64,000 nt of DNA from an uncultured Lachnospiraceae bacterium (GCA_947175035.1 CAMWLG010000002.1:1-64000); one strand, 5' to 3'. Positions 35,478 through 43,728 are shown, numbered from the stretch's first letter. Program-made: numbers and translations. Notes: generated by a model from the sequence alone, not told the origin.

Positions 35478-36872
35478 ATGGTGTATCTATCGTTGGAAGA
35501 AGAAAAAATTCCTGTCAGTAATTTTATGTTTATCTTTGATGTGACTCAAAATGAGGATTTGTTTAATAAATTTTATGATGCAGAGAAAAATTTAAAGGTT
35601 GACTATGTAGATTTCGCTCATAAAATAAGAGTGGCTTTTGAGGCATTTGCACTGGAGGAGGAAGCAAAGAAAAGGAAGCTCCAAGACATATATAAAGTGC
35701 TATCAATAGCTGTGATTAAGAAGCAAATTGTGACAGAATTAAAGGAACCGGCTTCTCTAACAAGCTATAAGAGTATTGTTATAGGATTATGTGAGGGCAG
35801 GGAGATGGAGTTTGGTAATATGCTTTTAAGGTACTCTTTTATAAAAAATGCATCTTTTGAAGATGATGTCAGAAGAAAGCTAAAAGCATATATAAGATTT
35901 CTATACGCTTTTGGGAGTGAAAATTCTCATGAAAATGTGTTTATTGGTGAAAAACATCTTGCAAGTAAAGAAAACTGTTTTAAGGTAATCAGCTCATTCC
36001 ATGATTTTCTGTGCGTGTATTATCATGTTGATAAGAAGTATGACTGCACACTTATACCTATAAGGGATTATATTCCAGTATCTAAGGCTGTGGTCGATAA
36101 AATGGGATTGTCGTTGGATTCGGGTAAGCATTTATTTGTTAAGGAATGCAAAGGGAAGATTGCTTATTATATTTTTTCGAGTGACAGAGAGGATGTCAGC
36201 ATAGGGCAAAGAAGGGATATGGATACATTAAGCAAACTCTGGGAAGATAACTTTGAGGATCCGGCTAATGTGATCAGGAAGACCGAAAATATTAGTGGCA
36301 GTAATGGTGACTATAAGTTTCAGATATACTCTCTACCAGGTAAGCCGTTGAGGCTGACTTCGGATTTTTTACAAAAACTTTCTATAGAAGAAAAACTTGA
36401 CATAGTTGTGGGACTGTGTAAAGGAATTGAATCCGTACACAAATATGAAACACCATTATATCATAGGAATATTAATCCAGATGCCTTTTACATATTTAGT
36501 ATTCGGGGAAAATATAAACCGTTGCTAGCTAAGTTTGATTGTATAAAGGATACGGGGAACACGGACTTTACTGTGCTTCAGAATGTGGAAAAGAGGATAG
36601 GGAATCCCAAGACAAATCAGTTTTTTGCACCGGAAGTATTAAAAAGTAATATGGGAAAAGGGGTTGACTGGAAAAAGGCAGATATTTTTTCATTAGCAAA
36701 GACTTGTCTTTATATTTTATCTGGAGGAGAAATTGGTGGTGAAGATGACATAGAGATTATAGATGAATTCGATATTGAAGATAACATAAAAATTGTGCTT
36801 ATGGAAATGCTATCTGTCGAACCAGCTGACAGACCAGAACTGGCGGAGCTAATGGATGTGTTAAACTGCTAG
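35478..36872 (+). CDS. Protein with a degenerate protein-kinase domain (pseudokinase)
   Basis: The 464-residue protein has an N-terminal helical part (about 30-190; DFAHKIRVAFEAFALEEEAKK, FGSENSHENV, SSFHDFLCVYYHV) that recalls DUF4145/HEPN-like regions. The C-terminal 200 residues follow a kinase fold: a hinge-like LPGKPLRL, GIESVHKYETPLYHRNINPDAF, FFAPEVL and DIFSLAKTCLYIL. In the catalytic loop the HRD Asp is Asn331, and the DFG position reads FDC (Asp354). Catalysis is therefore doubtful and a scaffold or sensor role likely. It lies 12 bases after the PLD gene and ends the operon, which thus contains one active-looking and one degenerate kinase. Confidence 0.72.
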   Translation: MVYLSLEEEKIPVSNFMFIFDVTQNEDLFNKFYDAEKNLKVDYVDFAHKIRVAFEAFALEEEAKKRKLQDIYKVLSIAVIKKQIVTELKEPASLTSYKSIVIGLCEGREMEFGNMLLRYSFIKNASFEDDVRRKLKAYIRFLYAFGSENSHENVFIGEKHLASKENCFKVISSFHDFLCVYYHVDKKYDCTLIPIRDYIPVSKAVVDKMGLSLDSGKHLFVKECKGKIAYYIFSSDREDVSIGQRRDMDTLSKLWEDNFEDPANVIRKTENISGSNGDYKFQIYSLPGKPLRLTSDFLQKLSIEEKLDIVVGLCKGIESVHKYETPLYHRNINPDAFYIFSIRGKYKPLLAKFDCIKDTGNTDFTVLQNVEKRIGNPKTNQFFAPEVLKSNMGKGVDWKKADIFSLAKTCLYILSGGEIGGEDDIEIIDEFDIEDNIKIVLMEMLSVEPADRPELAELMDVLNC

Positions 36873-36988
36873 TACAATGGTGTACTAGAGAAATATTGTA
36901 TTATTTCTTGATCTATATTGGGAACTGATAGATCAATCCATAGGTCAATTTCCCTTAACCCAATACCGAACAAAATCCCCTTGAAATG

Positions 36989-37036
36989 ACGAACTCTGAT
37001 TCTGTCACTTCAAGGTTCGAAGCCTTGTAGCCCTGC
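36989..37036 (+). repeat. tRNA-Gln 3' fragment, copy 2 (diverged)
   Basis: GAACTCTGATTCTGTCACTT, CAAGGTTCGA and CCTTGTAGCCCTG match the 3' part of tRNA-Gln with about five changes, more than copies 1 and 3, so this is probably the oldest junction. It separates the kinase-helicase module from the XRE/AAA module. Confidence 0.8.
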
Positions 37037-37042
37037 TAACAA

Positions 37043-37075
37043 ACCTCAGCGAGTGAGAACTTGCTGAGGTATTTT
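37043..37075 (+). terminator. Hairpin after tRNA-Gln fragment 2
   Basis: ACCTCAGC (37043-37050) pairs with GCTGAGGT (37063-37070), followed by ATTTT. It corresponds to the tRNA terminator carried along with the fragment. Confidence 0.7.
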
Positions 37076-37152
37076 CTTGCAGTAAAATCAAAGGAGTTGG
37101 AGACGGTTTAAGTTGGTTGTTTTTGCGCTTCTTAGCTCTGTTATGGAATATA

Positions 37153-37434
37153 TCATTTTTTAGAATTAAAATTTGGTAATTCTGAATCATATACGAGCGG
37201 AGGGAAAAAAGACTCAATAGATGTGCCTAAGACAGATGCCAAACCGAATAGTTCAATATCCGTCACGGTACGTGAACCGTCTTCTATGCGTGAGATAGAG
37301 CCTCGACATACATATATGGCCAATGTTTCAAGTCTTATAGATAATTCTTTTTGGCTGTATTTTCTTTTTTTCCTGAAATAGCGCACCTGCTGGCCAACAA
37401 TATTGTTTTTTTCTCCATCAATAATCCTAGGCAT
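37153..37434 (-). CDS. XRE-family helix-turn-helix regulator
   Basis: The 93-residue protein has a Cro/CI-type helix-turn-helix (VRYFRKKRKYSQKELSIRLE, then GSISRIEDGSRTVTDIELFGLASVLG). The start MPRIIDG at 37434 is set by GGAG about 11 bases upstream; a longer frame to 37533 would cover the operators. It is divergent from the cysteine-rich/AAA operon, and two near-identical 17-base palindromes lie between, so it probably represses that operon and itself. Confidence 0.85.
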   Translation of the reverse strand: MPRIIDGEKNNIVGQQVRYFRKKRKYSQKELSIRLETLAIYVCRGSISRIEDGSRTVTDIELFGLASVLGTSIESFFPPLVYDSELPNFNSKK

Positions 37435-37466
37435 ACAAATCAACTCCGTTCCTCTAACTTTAAAAA

Positions 37467-37483
37467 TGTCTTGTAACAAGACA
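37467..37483. promoter_or_regulatory. Putative XRE operator 1
   Basis: TGTCTTGTAACAAGACA is a perfect 17-base palindrome covering the -35 box (TTGTAA) of the rightward promoter. Confidence 0.65.
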
Positions 37484-37499
37484 AAAAGTATGGTATCAT
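37471..37499 (+). promoter_or_regulatory. Promoter toward the cysteine-rich/AAA operon
   Basis: TTGTAA (37471-37476), a 17-base spacer and TATCAT (37494-37499) face the operon beginning at 37678. The leader of about 170 bases shows no gene. Confidence 0.5.
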
Positions 37500-37515
37500 A
37501 CACCTTATAAAAGTG

Positions 37516-37532
37516 TGTCCTATAACAAGACA
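37516..37532. promoter_or_regulatory. Putative XRE operator 2
   Basis: TGTCCTATAACAAGACA matches operator 1 at 15 of 17 positions and lies exactly 49 bases from it. It would overlap the -35 region of a leftward promoter (-10 TATGAT at 37500-37495). Confidence 0.6.
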
Positions 37533-37677
37533 ATTTGAAAATAAAATAGTTTATGAGAGATGTCAGAGTATCAGAATTTTTAAGAAAATATGGTATTGTT
37601 CTGACGGTTCTTCAGGGAATCAGAATTTTTACATTAATTGAATATGTGATAGCTCAATAGAGAAAGGGGGATACGAC

Positions 37678-37887
37678 ATGAATAATATGATGCCAGCAAA
37701 TCCTAAACGCAGCACGATGTGTGCTTTTTGCAGATATTGGAATGATCCGACTAATTCCTGTATTCAGCCGAAATCGCCTAACATATGGCTGTATGACAGG
37801 ACAGCTAGAAAAATGTGTACCCAGAAATGTATGCAAGTGCCTTCATGGGCCGGAACCTCCTGCAAGCATTATGAAGGAAAAGTCTAG
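37678..37887 (+). CDS. Small cysteine-rich protein 1
   Basis: The 69-residue protein is not recognised. It has C-x2-C-x2-W (CAFCRYW), then four further cysteines (SCI, MCTQKCM, SCKHYE) and ends KHYEGKV. The spacing suggests a metal-binding or disulfide-knotted fold. It starts with GGGGG about eight bases upstream and is the first gene after the XRE-controlled promoter. The third small protein of the operon shares the CxxCxxW...DP pattern and the closing C..[FY]E motif, so the two look like paralogues. Confidence 0.65.
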   Translation: MNNMMPANPKRSTMCAFCRYWNDPTNSCIQPKSPNIWLYDRTARKMCTQKCMQVPSWAGTSCKHYEGKV

Positions 37888-37902
37888 GAGGGAGGTAATG
37901 AA

Positions 37903-38070
37903 ATGACTAATGGATTTATACCAATTGACTGTCCGTACTGTGGCAGGAAAGTAATGGAGGCACCTGCACGTTCTAATGTGCATAGTACAAGAACTTGCCA
38001 AGGATGCAGGAAGAGACTTCGTATTGACTGGGATTGGAAGACACAGCGTGCCAGTGTGGGTTCTGGGTAA
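37903..38070 (+). CDS. Small zinc-ribbon protein
   Basis: This 55-residue reading frame has two CxxC pairs (CPYCGRK and CQGCRKR), a classic zinc ribbon, and a good GGAGG seven bases upstream of its ATG. It ends SVGSG, but the neighbouring frame continues without stop through WVKGWYAKVRVTKQ and a hydrophobic segment (TIPIACIVALFIMAHCLW) to a TGA at 38159-38161. A frameshift in a once longer membrane-tailed protein is possible. It lies 15 bases after the first cysteine-rich gene. Confidence 0.6.
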   Translation: MTNGFIPIDCPYCGRKVMEAPARSNVHSTRTCQGCRKRLRIDWDWKTQRASVGSG

Positions 38071-38272
38071 AAGGCTGGTATGCGAAGGTTAGAGTTACTA
38101 AACAAACTATTCCTATTGCTTGTATAGTAGCCTTATTCATTATGGCTCATTGCTTGTGGTGAGGAAGATGATTCTGTGAAAGGATGAAGAAAATGTAAAG
38201 GACAAGGCAACACTGGTAAGACCATCCTGCATGGATTACGAGGGCGTGATCTGAAGAAAGGAGAGAGGGATA

Positions 38273-38467
38273 TTGGGCAAAGCAGATTGCAGAAAAAAGA
38301 ATATGTGTATCTTCTGCAAAGCGTGGCTGGGAGACCCCGCAGATACAAATTTTGCGACAGGGGTGTCTAAATTCTCCAATGCAGAGGGAATGTGTAAGAA
38401 TGATGGAGAAATGCATTCTCCGAATGGATTATGCAGAGAATTTGAAAAGAATATTTTGTATTTATAA
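38273..38467 (+). CDS. Small cysteine-rich protein 2
   Basis: The 64-residue protein begins at a TTG after AGGAGAGAGGG. It carries CIFCKAW followed by GDP, later MCKND and LCREFEK, mirroring small protein 1. It lies 42 bases before the AAA+ ATPase gene. The function is unknown; the pair may be substrates, adaptors or signals for the ATPase. Confidence 0.55.
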   Translation: MGKADCRKKNMCIFCKAWLGDPADTNFATGVSKFSNAEGMCKNDGEMHSPNGLCREFEKNILYL

Positions 38468-38509
38468 GATCCAATCGGTCGCTTAATAAAGTGGAAAAAG
38501 GTAGAGTCA

Positions 38510-40012
38510 ATGAATAATTACTTATCTATAGAGAAGAATCTGACAAAATACATTGATGCTGGATTCCCGATGCTTTATATCCGTACTTATGAAGAAGAAA
38601 AAGCGGACAGGCATATTCTGGCTGCGGCTGGAAGACGGGAGGTGCTTGAATGGAATGGGGCTGACGGTTTCGTAAATTTTAAGACAAAGGTTCCATTTAT
38701 ACAGAATCAGTCACTGGAAAGTACCTTAGCGTTCCTAAAAAATGGGAAAGAGTTGGATCGTAAGCTTTTAGTGGTCAAGGATGCTATCAAAGAATTTGAA
38801 ACAGGGAAGATAACTTCGCTGCTGAAAGAAATTGCGCGTAAAATCCGTATAGGAGATATTGATACAACGGTGATTATTGTATCATCGGAGCTGCAGATTC
38901 CCAAAGAACTGGAGAGTTTGATTACTGTCATGGAGCTTGGCTTGCCAGATGAAAAGGAGATTTATACCATCATAGAGAAATTCCTAGAGGAAAACGGAAT
39001 AGATGGTGTTTTTCAAGGGCTTCTGGATGAAATGTCAACTGCTTTCAAGGGACTGTCTGAATCGGAAATAAGAAATCTGCTCAGCTTGGCAATATCATCG
39101 GATGGAGAATTGACCAGAAAGTCGTTGCAACTCATATTTGACCAGAAACAGCAGATGATTTTGAAGGCTGGGATTCTTGAGATGGTTCCATTAAAGGAAA
39201 GTATAGACGATATAGGCGGTCTGGAGAATCTGAAGGAGTGGTTACAGAAAAAAGCAACCGTTTTTAAGGATATCAAAAAAGCCACGGAATTCGGGGTCAC
39301 GATGCCGAAAGGAGTGTTGATTGCGGGAGTTCCTGGATGCGGCAAAAGTCTGAGTGCAAAAGCAGCAGGGAAACTGTTTGATGTACCTTTGCTGCGTCTG
39401 GATATGGGACGCCTGATGGGGAAATATGTAGGAGAGTCTGAAGAAAATATGCGGAAGGCTATTCAGCTAGCTGAAGCAATATCTCCCTGTGTGCTGTGGG
39501 TAGACGAACTGGAAAAGGCGTTTGCAGGGATTGGCAGCGGTGCTGGCGGATCAGATGTAACAACACGTTTATTTGGCGCATTCCTGACATGGATGCAGGA
39601 AAAAACGAGTCCTGCCTTTGTAGTAGCTACCGCGAACGACATTACGAAACTTCCCCCAGAGCTTATGCGTAAGGGGCGTTTTGATGAAATATTTTATGTA
39701 GCCCTTCCAAATCCAGAAGAACGTGGGAAAATCTTTGAAATTCATTTAAAGAAGCGCAGAAAAGATGATGTGAAAGAGATTGACATGGAAAAGCTGGTCG
39801 AGGAGACGGAAGGCTATAGTGGGGCAGACATAGAAGGGGTGGTTGGCGAGAGCGTTGAAAACGCTTTTGTGAGAGGAAGTCAGAGGCTTACCACCAATGA
39901 TATAGCGGACTGTATCAAACACACACAATCCCTTTCTGAGATCATGAAAGAGCCACTTAAGGAAATGGCGAAGATCTATGAGGAAAGAAAATTCAAGAAA
40001 GCATCGAGGTAG
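38510..40012 (+). CDS. AAA+ ATPase, Ycf46-like
   Basis: The 500-residue protein has an N-terminal alpha/beta region beginning YLSIEKNLTKYIDAGFPMLY, as in Ycf46-type ATPases, and a classic AAA+ domain from about residue 225: Walker A GVPGCGKS, Walker B CVLWVDELEKAF, sensor ATANDI, arginine finger in RKGRFDEIFYVALP and a lid ending YSGADIEG. It should be a hexameric remodelling ATPase. It is six bases before the next gene, so they form one operon with the Sel1 protein. Confidence 0.88.
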   Translation: MNNYLSIEKNLTKYIDAGFPMLYIRTYEEEKADRHILAAAGRREVLEWNGADGFVNFKTKVPFIQNQSLESTLAFLKNGKELDRKLLVVKDAIKEFETGKITSLLKEIARKIRIGDIDTTVIIVSSELQIPKELESLITVMELGLPDEKEIYTIIEKFLEENGIDGVFQGLLDEMSTAFKGLSESEIRNLLSLAISSDGELTRKSLQLIFDQKQQMILKAGILEMVPLKESIDDIGGLENLKEWLQKKATVFKDIKKATEFGVTMPKGVLIAGVPGCGKSLSAKAAGKLFDVPLLRLDMGRLMGKYVGESEENMRKAIQLAEAISPCVLWVDELEKAFAGIGSGAGGSDVTTRLFGAFLTWMQEKTSPAFVVATANDITKLPPELMRKGRFDEIFYVALPNPEERGKIFEIHLKKRRKDDVKEIDMEKLVEETEGYSGADIEGVVGESVENAFVRGSQRLTTNDIADCIKHTQSLSEIMKEPLKEMAKIYEERKFKKASR

Positions 40013-40018
40013 GCATTT

Positions 40019-41050
40019 ATGGTTGATGATAAAAGAACCTTGAAAAGCGTGATTGGCAGGTTTATTGAAGCTTATGAGCAACGGGACAGAGAGACGGATT
40101 ATTCTGTCTGGCTTGAAGATATGCTGCGGCAGGAATTGCCTGAACTTCCAGAGGGTTCAGAGCAAAAAATTGTGCAGGATATTGTGGCTGCCGTTGCAGC
40201 CTATGACAAGATGCTGGTTGAACTGGATGAAGCCATGGATGCAGGGATGTCCAAAGAGGAATGGTTTGCGGAGCAGATGGCAGAAGGCTGTGCGAGCATG
40301 GAATATGATGATGCGGGGGAAAAACTCCTACAGATTGAACAAGGGATTACAGCGTTGGATGTGCAGCTGATGCAGGAAATAGACGGGACACAGCAGTACA
40401 GTGCAGAGGAGGCTGATGCCAGTCTAATTGAGTGGAATCAGTACAGTATAAAGCGTGAACTCCATGAAATTGGGAAGAAAGCCTGCTTTGCAGGACTAGT
40501 TGCTTCTGCTAATGCAGTTAGGTGCCGCGAGGAAGCAGATGGGGAGATTACTATAGGAGATGCGGTCAGGGAAGCCATCCTGGAAGATATGACGACAGCG
40601 CCACATGAAGTCAAGGCTGTCGTTGCAGGCGCTGTGAAGGTTGTTGCTGAAAAGAGACTGGAAGATACACTGCCGTTTGACACGTCGATAGAAGATATTT
40701 CCGATATGGCGGGGGTGGCTGTAGAAAGCGCAGAAGCATTGTTTGATGCTGCAAATGGGGAAATCAACGGATTGGAAGCCGTGGACAGGATTGGGAGGGC
40801 TGGGGTCGTCTCTGCCTGCCGTATAGGAAAAAGGACTCTTCAAGGTTGTCTCGTAAAGGTTCCGCTTGTTGGTCCGCTGCTTGTGGATGTGTTTGGAGGT
40901 CTGCTTGAACATATGGAAAGTCAGACCTTTTATGAGAATGTGTATACTGTTGTCCATGATGCGGCTGTCGCAACATGGGAAGGCATAAAAGACTTTGGGA
41001 GTAGGACTGTACAGAAGGCGACAAATGTAATAACAATGTTATTTGGTTAA
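40019..41050 (+). CDS. Unknown mostly helical protein between AAA+ and Sel1 genes
   Basis: The 343-residue acidic protein is not recognised. Residues 1-140 are charged helices; about 150-270 contain Ala/Val-rich helices (AVREAILEDM, VVAGAVKVVAEK, DMAGVAVESAEAL); the end has a hydrophobic Gly-rich stretch (LVKVPLVGPLLVDVFGGLLEH) that could insert in a membrane. A pore-forming or membrane-contacting effector handled by the AAA+ ATPase is one possibility, from composition alone. Confidence 0.7.
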   Translation: MVDDKRTLKSVIGRFIEAYEQRDRETDYSVWLEDMLRQELPELPEGSEQKIVQDIVAAVAAYDKMLVELDEAMDAGMSKEEWFAEQMAEGCASMEYDDAGEKLLQIEQGITALDVQLMQEIDGTQQYSAEEADASLIEWNQYSIKRELHEIGKKACFAGLVASANAVRCREEADGEITIGDAVREAILEDMTTAPHEVKAVVAGAVKVVAEKRLEDTLPFDTSIEDISDMAGVAVESAEALFDAANGEINGLEAVDRIGRAGVVSACRIGKRTLQGCLVKVPLVGPLLVDVFGGLLEHMESQTFYENVYTVVHDAAVATWEGIKDFGSRTVQKATNVITMLFG

Positions 41051-41077
41051 ATAAAATGGTAGCAGGAGGTACGGAAG

Positions 41078-42916
41078 ATGGCAAAGATTAAGAGTCCGCT
41101 GCTGATGGCGGATGGTGCGAGGGTCAGGACAATGGAGGAATTAAGGGAGCATTTTGATATTGCTTCGGTTCTTGCTTATTATGACAGCGGAAAGCTGCAA
41201 GAATGGCTGGAAAATTATTATTATGATAAGGAAGCGAATGAGATTAGTGCCTTAGATCTTTCATCGTCGGACATCAAGGAAAAAATATGCAGCATACTTG
41301 GTGTGTCCTCCCTTGGGGAGGACGTCAGGAATATAAGTCTGGCAGATATTTCTGATAAGAACAAGCGGCTTGAGAAGTTAAAAAAATATACAAGTGAGGA
41401 TGAGCTTCTGAAAGCAGTGGATTATGTTGCCTTTACTCAGGATGAGTTGCAAGGCTTATTGGACAGAGGGACCAAAAAGATATATCTTTGTCAGGAACAG
41501 GGGAAGTTTGAAATCCCTAACACAGAGGGCGTGACCTATATCGGGGTGAACCATCCTTCTGTCAGTGTCCCAGAATGGTTTGGTGAAAAGGGGATTGTCC
41601 TCAAAAATGTGGATATTGGGATAGAAGAGATGCTTCTTTCTGCTGAAAAATGTTCATCAGACCAAGATTATGGTGGGGCAGTAAAGCTATGGAGTATAGC
41701 AGCGGCATTTGGAAATGCAGAGGCGCAGCGCGAACTTGGAAGGTGTTATTGTGTAGGAAACGGTGTAGCCCAAGATTATGTTGAAGCTTACAAGTGGTAC
41801 AGGAAAGCAGCGGAACAGGGACATGTAGGTGCACAGAATTGTTTGGGTGCATGCTATAGTAATGGGGAAGGTGTTGAGCAGGATGATGAGGAAGCCTACA
41901 AGTGGTATAGAAAAGCGGCGGAGCAGGGAGACGCACATGCACAATATAATATAGGGGTGTGTTATGATTGTGGAGCTGGTGTAACGCAAGATTATGGGGA
42001 AGCTATTAGGTGGTACAGGAAAGCTGCGGAACAAGGAGATGCATATGCTCAGAATAGCTTGGGTGTATGCTATCATCATGGAGAGGGCATAGCGCAAGAT
42101 TATGAGGAAGCTATTAAGTGGTATAGGAAAGCGGCAGAACAAGGAAATGAATGCGCACAAAATAATTTGGGAAATTGCTATTATTATGGAGAGGGTGTAG
42201 CAGAAGATAATGTTCAAGCTTACAAGTGGTATAGGAAGGCTGCAGAACAAGGACACGCAGGTGCACAGCGTATGGTAGGTGAATGCTATTATTATGGATA
42301 TGGTGTGCCAGAAAATTATGGTGAAGCCTGCAAGTGGTACGGGAAGGCGGCGGAACGGGGAAATGCGGTTGCACAGCGCATGGTAGGTGAATGCTATGAG
42401 AATGGACAAGGTGTAACACAAGATGAAGACGAAGCATGCAAGTGGTATAAGAAAGCTGCGGAACAGGGAGATGTAACTGCGCAGCGTAAGGTAGGTGAAT
42501 ATTACTTGAAAATGGGCATGCTTGAAGATAATTTTTACATAAAGGAAAGTTACAAATGGTTAAAGAAAGCTGCGGAGCAAGGAGATGCAGAGGCACAGTT
42601 TGAACTGGGAGGATATCATATGATATCTATGATGACTATGCTAGGTGAAGCAATAGGTGAAGATGATTATGAAACAGAGAAAATAAATGGAGAAGTTGAG
42701 GAAGCCTATAAGTGGTATAGGAAAGCTGCGGAACAAGGATATACGGAAGCACAATATACGATAGGAACATTTTATGAGAATGGTACATGTGTAGAACAAG
42801 ATTATGGAAAAGCTTTGGAGTGGTATGGTAAGGCAATGGAACAAGGAAACGAATCTGCATATGACGCATGGGATAATCTAACAAATAAAATGATGGAGGA
42901 TTATCTCAACGGATAA
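41078..42916 (+). CDS. Sel1-repeat protein
   Basis: The 612-residue protein has an N-terminal domain of about 180 residues (EELREHFDIASVLAYYDSGKLQEWLENYYYD, in two halves: EELREHFDIASVLAYY and GKLQEWLENYYYD) also found ahead of other repeat proteins, then about eleven Sel1 repeats of 36 residues (pattern DY.EAYKWYRKAAEQG.A.AQ..LG.CY..GEGV). Sel1 arrays form curved scaffolds for protein binding. It closes the AAA operon, so it is probably a recognition or adaptor subunit. Repeat copies are very similar, which permits rapid change in repeat number. Confidence 0.88.
   Translation: MAKIKSPLLMADGARVRTMEELREHFDIASVLAYYDSGKLQEWLENYYYDKEANEISALDLSSSDIKEKICSILGVSSLGEDVRNISLADISDKNKRLEKLKKYTSEDELLKAVDYVAFTQDELQGLLDRGTKKIYLCQEQGKFEIPNTEGVTYIGVNHPSVSVPEWFGEKGIVLKNVDIGIEEMLLSAEKCSSDQDYGGAVKLWSIAAAFGNAEAQRELGRCYCVGNGVAQDYVEAYKWYRKAAEQGHVGAQNCLGACYSNGEGVEQDDEEAYKWYRKAAEQGDAHAQYNIGVCYDCGAGVTQDYGEAIRWYRKAAEQGDAYAQNSLGVCYHHGEGIAQDYEEAIKWYRKAAEQGNECAQNNLGNCYYYGEGVAEDNVQAYKWYRKAAEQGHAGAQRMVGECYYYGYGVPENYGEACKWYGKAAERGNAVAQRMVGECYENGQGVTQDEDEACKWYKKAAEQGDVTAQRKVGEYYLKMGMLEDNFYIKESYKWLKKAAEQGDAEAQFELGGYHMISMMTMLGEAIGEDDYETEKINGEVEEAYKWYRKAAEQGYTEAQYTIGTFYENGTCVEQDYGKALEWYGKAMEQGNESAYDAWDNLTNKMMEDYLNG
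41640..42880 (+). repeat. Tandem 108-bp coding repeats
   Basis: The Sel1 array is encoded by about eleven 108-base units, recurring AAGTGGTA(C/T)AGGAAAGC and GC(G/A)GAACA(A/G)GGA. The repeats near 42500-42750 are less regular and contain insertions. Confidence 0.8.
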
Positions 42917-43395
42917 CCACCTACATTCCTATGTATAAGGCATTAACGATCAAGTGATGGGGAGCGCTTTAAGTTTTGTGAAAACCTTCTAAACAATAGT
43001 TATTGAGTTTCACAAACGCCAATCAGCAGGAAAGCTGAAAAGGGGAGAAATAAGATATGTAGCAAATGTGGAATTGCGAGGTGTCTTAAATAGATGGTAC
43101 AGAAAGCAAGTCAAACAATGGTTTCTGACATAATTTGATAAGGAATTGTCTGTGAGTTGTATGGTGGCAATTCCTTATTTATGTTGTATTTTAGAGGTTT
43201 TGAGATTATGATTTAATAAGAAATGGTAACAGCAAACAGGGGTTATGTAGTAGAGAGGAAGAGAAGGAAAGATGATTAGCAAGATTTTAACAAAACAGAA
43301 GTATACAAAAAGCATGAGGTGAAAAATCAAAAGTAATGACGGTTGTGGGTGCGGTGAATTGTAAGCTTAACTATGAATTGAAAGGAGATGGCGGT

Positions 43396-43572
43396 ATGTG
43401 GACTGTTTTTGAGGAGACCCAAAATGAGGGAAGAATCAAGGGGATTATAGAAATGGGGATTGAATGTGTATTATCTGAAGAAGATATTTTGGAAAAGCTG
43501 TAGTATAAACTGAATGTGTCTCCGCAGAAGGCGCAGGAGTATTTTCAGAAGTATGCAACGGATACAGTATAG
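43396..43572 (+). pseudogene. C-terminal remnant of an Rpn-like transposase/nuclease, with in-frame stop
   Basis: After GGAGATGGCGGT an ATG opens MWTVFEETQNEGRIKGIIEM, then GLSEEDI-like LSEEDILEKL, an in-frame TAG (43501), and YKLNVSPQKAQEYFQKYAT to a TAG at 43570. This is the tail of Rpn-family proteins without the catalytic domain. Like the remnant at 29.4 kb it adjoins a tRNA-Gln fragment. Confidence 0.6.
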
Positions 43573-43675
43573 TCAAAGCGAACTTTACATCCCATAATAA
43601 TTTTAAATCAATAGATTATTTTAATCGCAGGGTAACTTGGAAACCATTGAATTTGCTGGATAAATTATCACTCTA

Positions 43676-43724
43676 GCAACGGACTCTGACTCCGTCAGTT
43701 CAAGGTTCGAATCCTTGTAGCCTT
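43676..43724 (+). repeat. tRNA-Gln 3' fragment, copy 3 (right island boundary)
   Basis: From GCAACGG to CCTTGTAGCC the sequence equals the intact tRNA-Gln; the last bases read TTGT instead of CTGT. It is preceded by ATCACTCTAG as in copy 1 and followed by the same terminator as the intact gene, so this is probably the original 3' end of the chromosomal tRNA locus. Confidence 0.88.
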
Positions 43725-43728
43725 GTAT

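Noticed and set aside
41640..42880. CRISPR-like regular repeats
   Set aside because: The 108-base units are coding Sel1 repeats in one continuous frame without spacers. I saw no CRISPR array or cas gene in the window.
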